Shown in pieces: positions 25,678 through 36,849 of a stretch of DNA of 64,000 nucleotides. The translations under genes were made by a program, and so were the position numbers. The notes below the pieces were generated by a model that searched no databases, was not told where the DNA came from, and saw nothing but the letters and a program-made list of their open reading frames with translations. The DNA comes from Impatiens glandulifera (taxonomy: Eukaryota; Streptophyta; Magnoliopsida; Ericales; Balsaminaceae): positions 60,017,068-60,081,067 of the forward strand of contig NC_061862.1 of the NCBI RefSeq assembly GCF_907164915.1. Reading direction: 5' to 3'. Numbering within the stretch: the stretch's first letter is position 1; each line of letters opens with the position of its first letter.

Positions 25678-25769
25678 AATTTAAATGAAAGGTATATCAT
25701 ATTTATAAGGTAATTTATAAATTAATTTAAATGATAGGTATATCATATTTATAAGGTAATTTATAAATT
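25678..25769 (-). promoter_or_regulatory. 46-bp tandem duplication over the peptide-gene promoter
   Basis: Two 46-bp copies (25678-25723 and 25724-25769) differ by a single base. Each contains, on the gene strand, CCTTATAAATATGATATACC with a TATA-box-like TTATAAATA. The proximal TATA lies about 90 bases upstream of the start codon, a normal distance given a short leader. The duplication therefore places two TATA boxes in tandem. Confidence 0.65.
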
Positions 25770-26165
25770 AATAGGATATATTTTATTTATTGCTATTTAA
25801 TAAAAATATATCATTTTTTCAATAACCGTATATAATCATTACCATAATATATAATCAATTTTTAAAATCCATTTTTATTGACAGGCTGGCCTTTGTAAAA
25901 TTATTTAACACACTGGTCAACTTGGAAAACACACACACTCAAAAGCTTACAGTTAAATATATATTTGTTTAAAAATAGCAGTTTAGACATATTGTTAAAT
26001 CATTTAGCTGCTAATTTTTTTTTAATGTAAAATGTGAGAAAAATTATTTAAAAATTGTATATTTCACAGAAAACTTATTTTTATTGTTCAACACCCAAAA
26101 TAATCTACTTAGAAGTAAAGTATGTCTATTATTGAAGCATATTAATAATAATATATTGTGTGTGT

Positions 26166-26168
<3 letters not shown>

Positions 26169-26205
<37 letters not shown>
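26169..26205. repeat. (AT)n microsatellite
   Basis: Uninterrupted AT run, seen directly, preceded by GTGTGTGTCAC. Confidence 0.95.
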
Positions 26206-26213
<8 letters not shown>

Positions 26214-26971
26214 TTGCATAATTATATATATATATATAAAAGAGTATTTTTTTAATTAATATAATTTATCTCTTCTGTAATTAGAAGATATATGAGTACT
26301 TATATAGTATATAATTGAGAAAATAAAAATAAAATATATTATTTTTTATTTTTTCTGTATCTTCCTTTAAAAAAACAGCAATATCGTAATGCTTACCTTC
26401 ATTTATTTTAAATTACCTTAATTTATCCCCTCTGTATTTAATAGGATTAAGTGTATTACTACTAAATATTCCCATTTCTTTACTAATTTTAAATTTTATA
26501 TATTTTAAATTCATTATTGATATTAAATTCATTAATATATTTTTGAGTAAAAATTAAAATTTTATATTTTTAGAAAAAATATTAACATTGAATCTTTTTA
26601 TAATTAAAAATAATATTATATTTTAACCATTAATTAAAAAAAATATTATTATTAAATAATTATTAGACTTTTAATTTTGTAGTTATAATTTTTATCACTA
26701 AGTATTTTAGTATTTACGATTTTATTTAAATAAGTAGCTCGTCTTGACATATTAATTTTGAAAAAGTTCATTTAACCGTTCGTAATATTAACCTCTTCAT
26801 CCTTATTCTTATAAACATTATAATAAGTGTTAACTTTTATTTATTTATTTTGCTGACTTTTCAACTTAAAATCTAAACAAATATTAACTAAAAAATTAAC
26901 AAAGTAGACCACATTCAATTTCTTGATTCTACCCTTCATCTATAACACAAAACCATCAGGTCAACAAGCAA

Positions 26972-26974
<3 letters not shown>

Positions 26975-27056
<82 letters not shown>
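26975..27056. repeat. Compound (AT)n(GT)n microsatellite
   Basis: About 74 bp of AT repeats run into a short GTGTGTGT tract. Confidence 0.95.
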
Positions 27057-27560
27057 CTTTTGTGATACAACTTTGCTTTGTTTCCTCCTGTTTTCAGACG
27101 TAGGCAAGAAGAACATCCTTACTAACATGATGATCCGTCACCTTCATATAAACAACACATAAAAAAATGTCGATTCACATATTTATTTATTTATACACAT
27201 TTTTTAAAAAGTGTTACGAATAACAAAGAATCAAGCTTTTTTTTCTTTTTTTTTTTTTTGTAAAAGGCATGCAATTCTTTGCAGGAAAATAGAGAAAGAC
27301 AATGAATGAAGAAAAAGAATGAAAAAGAGAGAAGAAATATGAACGAAGAAGAAGGTAAAAGGAGAGAGAAGAAGATGCATGATTAAATAATTTATTCTTA
27401 TTATTTATGTACTTAGATTTAATTAATTGATAAATTTATAAAAAAAAGTCTTTAACTCCTTTTATAACAAGGGTAAGTCAATTATTAATACTAAGTATGT
27501 TTATATGAACTTTAAGAGTAGTACGAATGTTTATATAAATTTTTAATAGTTATACGTTTA

Positions 27561-27563
<3 letters not shown>

Positions 27564-27624
<61 letters not shown>
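27564..27624. repeat. (AT)n microsatellite
   Basis: Uninterrupted AT run of about 60 bp. Confidence 0.95.
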
Positions 27625-27627
<3 letters not shown>

Positions 27628-28612
27628 GAGCTTATTATTTTAAGTTAATTTATTATTGTAATAAAATAAAGTAAGACATTATTGTGGGCACTAAAAAATT
27701 AGAAGGAAGGCCAAAACATGATATTATTGTAAATAATTAAATTTTAATTAATTAAAATAATGGTCTACAAAAAAAATAAGATAATTTAGGATAAAAATGT
27801 TATACTCATTTTATCTCAAAATTAATGTTAAGAAAATCAAAGAGGATTAAAATATATAATTTAGGATGAATGTTGTATCAATTTTATTTCAAATAAATTA
27901 TTTATTAAATCTTAAAAATATAAAAAATAAAATAAATTCACAAAATAAATGTAATATTTATTAAAATTATTTTTTATATTTTTTAGGTCAAAAATAAAGC
28001 CAAAGGGATAAAAAATCGATTACAAACAAGCTTTTAGACTGAAAACGTAACGTGATCTGCAGTCGAAATTAGGAGGATTCATTGCAACTGACCATACAAT
28101 CATTAGATGAACGTTGGAAGTCCATCCAACGTACGAGAGCCATCCACGTCGCCCACTGCAACGAAAGAGATGTGCGCTCGCGCAATAGAGATCAACAGAC
28201 GAACGCTTCCAACGACGTCAGCCCAGACGCGCGAGGATCGCCCATCGCCAACAAAACGCTAACGGAGCGCCAATCGTCCGCGTTTAGGCTCGAAATAACG
28301 ACGTCTTAGCCCTTCCTCGACGCTCAAACACGGAAGGTGAAAAACAATGTCGTTCTAGTCTGGTTTGTCTTATTCCTCACGACGACGAATTAGATAAGAA
28401 CAGTTCCATCTTTGATTTTTCAAAGATGGAACTTTGTCGTTTCTCCACATTTTGACTCCGTTCAAAAGGTGAAATGATCACCCTAATCCGGTTATCATTT
28501 CCCCTACACTTTGAGGCATCATCATGACATATACCAACAAATGTCCAAAGATCAAACAAAAGACAATCAATGGCCTTTTGACTCAATCCGATCCACTTGG
28601 TCAACGAACCAA

Positions 28613-28634
28613 CCTTGAGAGGTATAAATAGCCT
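28613..28634 (+). promoter_or_regulatory. TATA box of the left gypsy-like LTR
   Basis: GGTATAAATAGCCTCC is a strong plant TATA context. The inverted partner LTR has GAGTATAAATACTCC at the equivalent place (around 42708-42722, minus strand), which supports it as the LTR promoter. Confidence 0.6.
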
Positions 28635-29246
28635 CCTTTAGGCAAACCAAAGGCAAAAGATCCATTCTTAAGCCCTCAAAAAAGTCTGAACACAAATCCA
28701 CCATTAAAGTTCTTCAAGTTTTTATGAAATTTTGAAAATTTCGTATAAGGCTGTAAGGTTCTATTTCAAGCATTCATGAAGCTTCCATAAGAGTTAAGGA
28801 GTGTTCTCCAACTCCAAGTAAGCTTTCAATCACACTGTAATTCAAATTCAAGTTTGAATTGATATTTCAGTTTTGTCGGTTTCATATATTACCTAATTTC
28901 TTGATTTGAAACTGATCCTAGGATTATTTATAAGCTTTCTATTGAAACAAAACCGAATCAATCAACCAAAATCAGAAATACCCAAATTTGATTTTAAAAA
29001 TTTTCAAAATCGGGTTTCTGTTATTGAGTTATTGCTTAAGAGATTTCCAACACGTTTCTATGGATGTTGAGAACATATTTGAACCAATTTCAAGCTATCC
29101 CGATCATGTTTGATCAAAAACAAAAACAAAATTATAAAAAAATAAGTTATTGAATTGGTTAAAACGTACAACATGTGTTCATATTTTGGTTTCATTCAAC
29201 CATATGAAGCCTAAGGAAGCTATTGGCAAGCTCTTTATGCTTCATT

Positions 29247-29260
29247 AAACATTAAAACTC
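29247..29260. repeat. 14-bp target-site duplication of the LINE, left copy
   Basis: AAACATTAAAACTC occurs here and again at 39555-39568, just after the LINE poly-A. Confidence 0.8.
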
Positions 29261-29280
29261 TCAAAAAAGCTCTGGAGATT

Positions 29281-29488
29281 TTATTTGCGATCGGCACAGG
29301 CGGCACGATCGGCACGGGCGACACGATCGGCACAGACGGCACGATTGGTACATCGGCATGATAGGCACAGGCAGAAAGGCACAGACGACATGATATTGTC
29401 CTGCACCGTAAGTCATCAAATCAACATCATAATTTCCATTAATCAAAGGAAGTGCCATCAGTACAAGCGGCACGACACGATCGACACA
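29281..29488 (+). repeat. GC-rich degenerate repeat in the LINE 5' region
   Basis: CGGCACGATCGGCACAGG-type units recur with changes and resume after the CACTA insertion at 37318-37365. The abrupt GC content differs from everything around it. These may be promoter units of the LINE's 5' UTR. Confidence 0.7.
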
Positions 29489-29499
29489 CACTGGTGAAA

Positions 29500-30245
29500 A
29501 AAGGGTCAAAACCGAGAGTTAAAACTCTCGGTTTTGACCCTATAACTTTCGGTGAAGACACCTTACCGAAGGTTTTAGTAACCCTCGCCATCCCTCGGTA
29601 TTGACACTCTCGGGACTTCCATAAAGAGAAAAACCGAGAGTTATATGAAAACTTTCGTATTTTTCTCTTTTTGAAAAAACCGAGGGTTTTACAAGAACTT
29701 TCGGTTTTTCTCTTTTTGGAAAAACCGAGGGTTTTATACAGACCTTTCGGTTTTTCTCTTTTGTGGAAAAACCGAGGGTTGTATATAGACCTTTCGGTTT
29801 TCTTCTTTTTACAAATAACTTTCGGTTTTTCTCTGTGTGGAAAAACCGAGGGTTTTGCAAAGAACTTTCGGTTTTACCCGAAGAGGAAAACCGAGAGTTA
29901 TATACAAAACTTTCGGTTTTCCTCTTCCGTTAAAACCGAAAGTTTTGTAAATAACTCTCGGTTTTCCTCTTCGGGTAAAACCGAGAGTTTTCCACTAACT
30001 CTCGGTTTTCTCCTTTTCAAGAAAACCGAAAGTTATATTAAAACTCTCGGATTTTACCCGAAGAGGAAAACCGAAAGTTTTGTAAATAACTCTCGGTTTT
30101 CCTCTTTAGGATAAAAACCGAGGGTTTGTCATATAACTCTCGGTTTTCTCTTTGGCTAAAAACCGAGAGTTTTCTAATATCTCTCGTTTTTTCCAAAAAG
30201 AGAAAAACCGAGAGATTTCAATATTACTTTCGGTTTTTTCCCCTA
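29500..30245. repeat. Left subterminal palindromic repeats of the CACTA element
   Basis: About 20 alternating copies of AAACCGAGAGTT/AACTCTCGGTTT and the CCGAAAGTT/CCGAGGGTT variants are spaced roughly 30-45 bp apart. Long open frames here on both strands are artefacts of the repeat. Confidence 0.9.
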
Positions 30246-30465
30246 AATTTTTAAAAATGTGCGGATTATTTTGCTAGCAACCAAAACCTAACCAAAACCT
30301 GTTCAGCCAAACCAATATATTAATGATAAAAGAAATGCAGCATACATTAAACGATCACATTAATTGATCGTGAACATTACAAAATTCGAAACCAAACAAA
30401 TATTCCGAACAATCTGTTATAAGTTCAACTAATATAATGAAAACATGTTCATAATCGAAACAACC

Positions 30466-32249
30466 TTAGCTTGTGGGGGGAGGAGGTGGTTGTTGCCTCA
30501 TATATAATTCGATTCTCTCCATTCTCGCGTTCATCTCTGACTTCTCCCTCTCCATTTTTTCGGTAATCTCTAACTTCTCCCTCTCCATTCTTTCCACAAT
30601 TTCTTGCTTTTCCAATTGCATTTCATCCATTTTCCGCCTTCTTTCTTCATCTCTCTTCTCCAGTTCCTCCAGCTTGAGCTTCATTATTTGATTCTCTTCT
30701 AACAATCGCTCATTGTTTCGCTGTGAACTGTTTCCACTACGACGATCCTCACGAAAGTGTGTGGGTCGGACGCCTGATCCCATTCCGAAGACGACCCCGT
30801 GTTTTTGTTGTCCGAACACCCTCTCCGTCAATTCAAAATCAGATATTCCCGGTTCGTTACTAACAACCTCCTCCATCTCAGCCTGCACAATTAAAATAAA
30901 ATATCATTTCTATAATAAAAAAACTAGGCATATTCAATTCACTTACAATTTTCTCTTGCACGTGTTCGTCCGGGACGGGTGTTGGGTTTTCTTGTGTCGG
31001 TTTTGGTGTACGGGTCCTCTTGAATACTTCAATTACAGACGGTGGCCGTCCCATTTCAATCGCCTGTTGAAATAAATGATTTATATAATTAATAACAATC
31101 TTTATATTAAGTTATTACAAATAATGTACTTACCAACTCGTCTTCAATTTGTGCAAACGGTCTACTTCCCGTTCGATGTGGGAATTTCAGATTCTTCCGA
31201 TTCTTCATATTTGTAGTACTGTGTCTCTGTATTTGAAATAACAAATGAAGTTAGATTAATTAATATCAACTCTTATTTGAATTATGAAACCGTACCTTAA
31301 ACGTTTCTGTGAAGAAATGGTTGCGACACACAAACTCCCAATCATCTCGATCGTAGTCCGGTGGAGGATTAGCCAGTACCGCCGCCTCGTCTCCTTTGTG
31401 GACGCGGATATAATTCTTGTTCAAATCCGACCGCCATCTATCCCATATCTGATTGGCGTGTCCCAACCCCCTCGTTCGAAAAGAGTCAATGTCACCATTA
31501 GTCGCTTCGAACGGATCCTGAAAAAAATAACATCCAAATGTGAAAAATAATTATTTAATGACGTAATGTATAATCAAGTAATAATTATTAACCTTGATAG
31601 CAGTCCACAGTGAATCCAATTGGTCTGCACTTAAAGCCTTCCACTTGAGAAGACGGTGTGAGACGGCTGCGGGGCTCCGGATAATCGACCCCACATGTCT
31701 AGACCACAGTGTCCTTCCCACGTCTGTACCGCCTGGCCTCCCATCCTTCTCTCTAAACGTTAGAGGGATCCTCGTCCCCGCTAGCCTCTTAGACAGCGCA
31801 ATATTCTTGTTCTTCCCCCGTCTCTTGCGGGCAGAAGATTCTTCGAAATTATCAAAATCTTAATTAAATATTTCAATCAATTGAAACACTAACTAATTTG
31901 TAAACGAAATACCTGTCGATGATGGGTCGGGAGTGGTCCCGTGCTCCTCCTCGTCATCCTGCTCCTCGATAGGCTCCTCAAGACCCTCGTCTTCAGCCTC
32001 ATCGCTAGGCACGTTATCAGCAAATGTGCTCTCTATATACTCTGCGATGTCATCAATATCGTCTTCAGTCTCGTATGTTCGGGGAGGTGCAGTAGCTATC
32101 GGGACCACAGGAATCGGTGGTTGGTCTCTCGAAGACGATCCTCGTTGCTTTAACGACTCGGATTGGGCAAGTAGGTTTTGGTAACTCTTATCCAATTTCT
32201 TGGGTGTCTTCCTCATACTCTTCCAAGTTGTTTTAGGACCTTCAGACAT
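30466..32249 (-). CDS. CACTA accessory transposase-like protein (Transposase_24 group)
   Basis: Six exons, 32249-31913, 31858-31593, 31517-31296, 31226-31134, 31063-30947 and 30882-30466, join in frame with GT-AG introns to give 483 residues with no stop. The N-terminus has a basic block (TWKSMRKTPKKLDKSY) and then a very acidic region. Middle blocks (KKRRGKN-like basics, LTFREKDGRPGG, VGSIIRSP, WDRWRSDLNKNY, DRDDWEFVC) resemble the plant Transposase_24 family carried by En/Spm-type elements. The C-terminal ~100 residues are a Glu/Lys/Arg coiled coil rich in MEREK repeats, ending in a proline run. In characterised En/Spm elements the accessory protein binds the subterminal repeats; that this one binds the AAACCGA palindromes is my inference. 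Confidence 0.75.
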
Positions 32250-32359
32250 TCTTAATTCACACCATTAATAAAAATGAGTGAATACTTGAAATAAAGTAGT
32301 AATAAAAATGAATTTAAAGTTAAAAACATAATTAAATCTACCTAATTAATTAATCTGAA

Positions 32360-32704
32360 CTATATGTTTGTAAACCGGGGTTTTATTTTTGTCACAATCT
32401 TCCAACCGGGTCGGGCTGACATATCAGGGGCGTAGAATACTTGTTTTGCTTGACTCGCCAATATATACGGGTCTTGACTTTGCGTTTTCAATATTCGGTT
32501 TACATTTACACTTACGAAGCCATATTTATCCACTTTCACTCCTAGCTCCCCCGAGTGTGTATCAAACCACTTACACTTGAATAAAACAACTCGTTTGTGA
32601 GAATAGTATTGTAATTCGATTATATCCGTCAAAACTCCGTAGTATGACATAGTTTCAGATCCGTTGTATCCCTCAACAACCCTAAACCCTAAATGAAACA
32701 ACAT
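32360..32704 (-). pseudogene. DUF4216 remnant of the CACTA TNP2-type transposase
   Basis: A 114-codon frame contains YYGVLTDIIELQYYSHKRVV, LFKCKWFD, GVKVDKYGFVSVN and ASQAKQVFYAPD, which match the DUF4216 domain found at the C-terminal side of plant TNP2-type CACTA transposases. The catalytic Transposase_21 and DUF4218 parts that should precede it are absent, replaced by a 43-bp tandem repeat. It is therefore a truncated remnant, although the domain frame itself is open. Confidence 0.8.
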
Positions 32705-32708
32705 CTAA

Positions 32709-32990
32709 CACAAATCAAACCAACCACAATCAAACCTAAATCAAAATTAAACCCAAATCATACCAACCACAGTCAAACCTAAATCAAAATTAAACCCAAA
32801 TCATACCAACCACAGTCAAACCTAAATCAAAATTAAACCCAAATCATACCAACCACAATCAAACCTAAATCAAAATTAAACCCAAATCATACCAACCACA
32901 ATCAAACCTAAATCAAAATTAAACCCAAATCATACCAACCACAATCAAACCTAAATCAAAATTAAACCCAAATCATACCAACCACAATAA
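32709..32990. repeat. 43-bp tandem repeat replacing the transposase core
   Basis: About six and a half copies of a unit with the blocks ACCAACCACA(A/G)TCAAACC and AAACCCAAATCAT are near-identical. It is followed to 33300 by degenerate 'aacaataatctaacctaat' repeats. Confidence 0.9.
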
Positions 32991-33301
32991 AAAATAAACC
33001 CAAATCATACTAACAATAACCTAATCTTAAACTTATAACCTAATTTAACAATAATATATACATAATCTAACAATAATCTAACCTAATTGCAAAAATCTAA
33101 CAATAATCTAACCTAATTTCAATAATCTAACAATAATCTAACATAATCAACCCAAATCTAACAAGAATCTAAAATGAATCTAACCTAATTGCAAAAATCA
33201 AACCCTAATCTAACCTAATTTCAATAATCTAACATAATCAACCCAAATCTAACAAGAATCTAACAATAATCTAACATAATTGCAAAATAAATAAAAAACT
33301 A

Positions 33302-33545
33302 ACCTTGCAGGGCGGCGGCGGCGGCGGCAGAGGATTTTCTTCACGTTCCGGCGGCGGCAGAGGGCTATTCTTCAAAATAATCGGTGGTCTTCGGCAGGGC
33401 GGCGGCGCAACGTCTTCGGCAGGTCGGCGGCGCAAGGTCTTCGGCAGGAGAACGCGCGGCGGCTTGTTCGTCGGGGAGAGACTTGAGTGCGGCGGAGATG
33501 AGAGGAGAAGAGGGAAATGAAATCGGGAAAAGAAGAGAAAGAGGC
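33302..33545 (-). other. GC-rich leader exon candidate of the CACTA transposase unit
   Basis: A GGCGGC-rich block contrasts with the AT-rich surroundings. On the minus strand it ends CCCTGCAAG followed by GTTAGT, a good splice donor. It could be the untranslated first exon of the deleted TNP2 transcript, like the first exon of the miniature gene at 36765. Confidence 0.45.
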
Positions 33546-33569
33546 GCCCGTTTTTTAATTTTATGTTAT

Positions 33570-34690
33570 AATTTCCGAGAGTTATATATATAACTCTCGG
33601 TTTTACCCTTATTAAAACCCGAGAGTTGTATATATAACTCTCGGTTTTACTCTTATTAAAACCCGAGAGTTATATATACAACTCTCGGTTTTGACCCTTA
33701 TTAAAACCCGAGAGTTTTATATACAACTCTCGGTTTTCACTTAAAACCCGAGAGTTTTATATACAACTCTCGGTTTTCACCCTTATAATTCCGAAGGTTA
33801 AATATTTAACTTTCGGTTTTATCACTTCCAAATTTGTTAAATTCTTTTGTTTCTCACCTACTGATGACCTTTAACAACATTGATTAAACACATTTGTTAT
33901 CCTTACAATATTGCACAATCCATATGATCAAACATTACACATATTCTTTACATAATCATACATAAACATTCAAATACACTTCTCTATATTAATAAAACAC
34001 AATCATAAACATTTCAACATAAAACACAATATAAATTTTTAAAATATAACTCACACTAGATTATATTAGTTAGGAGTCTATATTGGAAAGAAAAAATACT
34101 CTAATTTAAAAAATTGAAAATATAAAAACCGAAAGTTATATACTTAACCTTCGCAAATACACATAAAAAACGAAAGTTGTATATATAACTTTCGGTCTTC
34201 AGAAGTATAAAACCCGAAAGTTATATATACAACTTTCGGTTTAGATGGATAATTCCGAAGGTTAAATATTTAACTTTCGGTTTTATCACTTCCAAATTTG
34301 TTAAATTCTTTTGTTTCTCACCTTCTAATGACCTTAAACAACATCGATTTAACACATTTGTTATCCTTACAATATTGTACAATCCATATGATCAAACATT
34401 AAACACATTCTTAACATAATCAAACATAAACATTCAAACATATATAAATACACTTCTCTATAATAATCAAACACAATCATAAACATTTCAACATTAAACA
34501 CAATATTCATTTTTTAAATATAACTCACACTTGATTATATTAGTTAGGAGTTAAGATTAGTGGCTTAAAAACAAAATAATTTAACAAATTAGGAATTGTC
34601 AAAACCGAAAGTTATAACATTAACTTTCGTTTTTTATGTGTATTTGCGAAGGATTTACATATAACTCTCGGTCCTGAACATAGTTAAAAC
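33570..34690. repeat. Internal palindromic repeats of the CACTA element
   Basis: AACTCTCGG and CCGAGAGTT motifs pair around TATATATA at 33570-33780. A second, CCGAAAGTT-based set runs to 34690. A ~430-bp block (33790-34080 and 34255-34540) with 'ttgttaaattcttttgtttctcacct' split repeats is directly duplicated. Confidence 0.8.
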
Positions 34691-36048
34691 CGAAGGTTTA
34701 TTTGAAAACCTTCGGTTTTACCCTTCCCCATACTTAGAAAAAATCTGATTTTTTTAATGCTAGGCCAAAACCGAAGGTTTATTTGAAAACCTTCGGTTTT
34801 TACCCTTCCCCATACTTAGAAAAAAATCTGATTTTTTTAATTCTAGGCCAAAACCGAAGGTTTATTTGAAAACCTTCGGTTTTTACCCTTCCCCATACTT
34901 AGAAAAAAATCTGATTTTTTTAATGCTAGGCCAAAACCGAAGGTTTATTTGAAAACCTTCGGTTTTACCCTTCCCCATACTTAGAAAAAAATCTGATTTT
35001 TTTAATTCTAGGCCAAAACCGAAGGTTTATTTGAAAACCTTCGGTTTTTACCCTTCCCCATACTTAGAAAAAAATCTGATTTTTTTAATGCTAGGCCAAA
35101 ACCGAAGGTTTATTTGAAAACCTTCGGTTTTTACCCTTCCCCATACTTAGAAAAAAATCTGATTTTTTTAATGCTAGGCCAAAACCGAAGGTTTATTTGA
35201 AAACCTTCGGTTTTTACCCTTCCCCATACTTAGAAAAAAATCTGATTTTTTTAATGCTAGGCCAAAACCGAAGGTTTATTTGAAAACCTTCGGTTTTTAC
35301 CCTTCCCCATACTTAGAAAAAAATCTGATTTTTTTAATGCTAGGCCAAAACCGAAGGTTTATTTGAAAACCTTCGGTTTTTACCCTTCCCCATACTTAGA
35401 AAAAAATCTGATTTTTTTAATGCTAGGCCAAAACCGAAGGTTTATTTGAAAACCTTCGGTTTTTACCCTTCCCCATACTTAGAAAAAAATCTGATTTTTT
35501 TAATGCTAGGCCAAAACCGAAGGTTTATTTGAAAACCTTCGGTTTTTACCCTTCCCCATACTTAGAAAAAAATCTGATTTTTTTAATGCTAGGCCAAAAC
35601 CGAAGGTTTATTTGAAAACCTTCGGTTTTTACCCTTCCCCATACTTAGAAAAAAATCTGATTTTTTTAATGCTAGGCCAAAACCGAAGGTTTATTTGAAA
35701 ACCTTCGGTTTTTACCCTTCCCCATACTTAGAAAAAAATCTGATTTTTTTAATGCTAGGCCAAAACCGAAGGTTTATTTGAAAACCTTCGGTTTTTACCC
35801 TTCCCCATACTTAGAAAAAAATCTGATTTTTTTAATGCTAGGCCAAAACCGAAGGTTTATTTGAAAACCTTCGGTTTTTACCCTTCCCCATACTTAGAAA
35901 AAAATCTGATTTTTTTAATGCTAGGCCAAAACCGAAGGTTTATTTGAAAACCTTCGGTTTTTACCCTTCCCCATACTTAGAAAAAAATCTGATTTTTTTA
36001 ATGCTAGGCCAAAACCGAAGGTTTATTTGAAAACCTTCGGTTTTTACC
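34686..36048. repeat. Tandem array of 17 palindromic 81-83-bp units
   Basis: AAAACCGAAGGTTT, a 6-base spacer and AAACCTTCGGTTTT form a 14-bp-arm palindrome that recurs 17 times from 34686 to 36011, mostly every 83 bp. The intervening spacer carries TACCCTTCCCCATACTTAG and a T-run ending in GCTAGGCC. Units are nearly identical, differing mainly by 'aatgctagg' versus 'aattctagg' and by a T in the poly-T, which points to recent expansion or homogenisation. Two further half-related palindromes follow at 36073-36108. Confidence 0.97.
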
Positions 36049-36267
36049 TCAATATTTTTAAAATAATGGGTCAAAACCGAAGGTTTTCAAATAAACTTTC
36101 GGTTTTGGCGATGCGGTTTTTTTTAAAAAAAATATGAAAAGTAAATAAAAACATAATTAATTAATCAAACATATTAAACCAAACCAAACAAACATAATAA
36201 CAATAATTCATAAATATTAAAATATAACTGTCATAAACCCATAATAAATCCATAATAAATCTACAAA

Positions 36268-36765
36268 TTAATTATTAGATGGGGTGGAAGGAGCGGGTGG
36301 TTGATTCAGTCGACTCCTCAACAAGACAAGTTCCTGTTCGAGATTCTCTAATCTCTGAGACATTTCGGCCCGGTCCGCTTTGATTTCACTCAGCAAACGA
36401 CCTCTTTCGGCATCCCTTAGTCGGATTTGTTCCATTTCAAGCGTCATCTTTCTAACCTCTTCCTCACGTGCCGCAATTTCTGATTGTGTTATCAGATTCT
36501 GGTAACACGGATGCAGTTTCTCCGGTGTACGCCGAAGTCTCTTCCATGTCGAATCATCACCCATATCCTAAATGCATTTCAGATCATATATGTATATATA
36601 TATATATATTCATCAAACAAAATAACGTAAACTAACAAAAATGTAGATCTATAATATATATATATATACAAACTTAAGAAAAATCTAAATCTTACAATAA
36701 ACAAAACAAAAAAACCAAATCAAACAAATTACCTGAAGAAAGAACCCGCGGCTTGGAGGAGGCAT
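36268..36765 (-). CDS. Miniature accessory-transposase-like protein
   Basis: Exon 1 (36765-36733) encodes MPPPSRGFFLQ. After a GT-AG intron, exon 2 (36567-36268) continues in frame to a total of 110 residues. Residues after the junction (STWKRLRRTPEKLHPCYQNL) parallel the N-terminal block of the larger protein at 32249 (TTWKSMRKTPKKLDKSYQNL). The rest is a coiled coil (EEEVRKMTLEMEQIRLRD, then MSQRLENLEQELVLLRSRL) ending in prolines, like that protein's C-terminus. It therefore looks like the two ends of the accessory protein joined without the middle. It could be a dominant regulator or simply a decayed copy. The frame is intact. Confidence 0.6.
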
Positions 36766-36849
36766 GCGGCGGCGGAGGCGGAAGAGAGAGAAAGGAGAGA
36801 AGCGGAATGAAAAAGAGAAGGGTTAGGGTTTGTATTTATAGAGGTTGAG

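Larger units (their letters stand above)
25770..27990. other. AT-rich intergenic DNA with long (AT)n runs
   Basis: No gene is recognised. It holds three long dinucleotide runs, listed separately, and otherwise A/T-rich sequence. Open frames crossing the runs are artefacts. Confidence 0.6.
28000..29260 (+). mobile_element. Ty3/gypsy-like LTR, left copy (first part)
   Basis: The segment matches, in inverted orientation, the LTR-like sequence at 40560-43622. Shared blocks include a TATA region (GGTATAAATAGCCTCCTTTAGG here, split; GTATAAATACTCCTTAGG there), GGAGTGTTCTCCAA followed by AAGTAAGCTT, CCCAAATTTGATTT with AAAATCG, and TCCCGATCA(T/C)GTTTGATC. The less AT-rich upstream part followed by a TATA box looks like the U3/R region of a long plant LTR. 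An L1 LINE interrupts it after 29260 and it resumes at 39569. The left end near 28000 is approximate. Confidence 0.6.

Noticed and set aside
26923..27162. 79-codon open frame with an IYIYIY run
   Set aside because: It is an (AT)n microsatellite read through and carries no family resemblance.
29540..30114. Long open frames on both strands (minus 106 codons, plus 147 codons) with repeating TESF/RFSS-type peptides
   Set aside because: They are translations of the CACTA subterminal palindromes; both strands are open because the repeat lacks stops.
33305..33593. GGCGGC-rich open frames (glycine/arginine-rich)
   Set aside because: Best explained as a GC-rich untranslated first exon on the opposite strand ending in a splice donor. 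The plus-strand frames overlap each other and have no partner exons.
34686..36048. Regular ~83-bp repeats with palindromes look superficially like a CRISPR array
   Set aside because: Repeat and 'spacer' are both conserved between units, there are no cas genes, and the array lies within a plant CACTA transposon.
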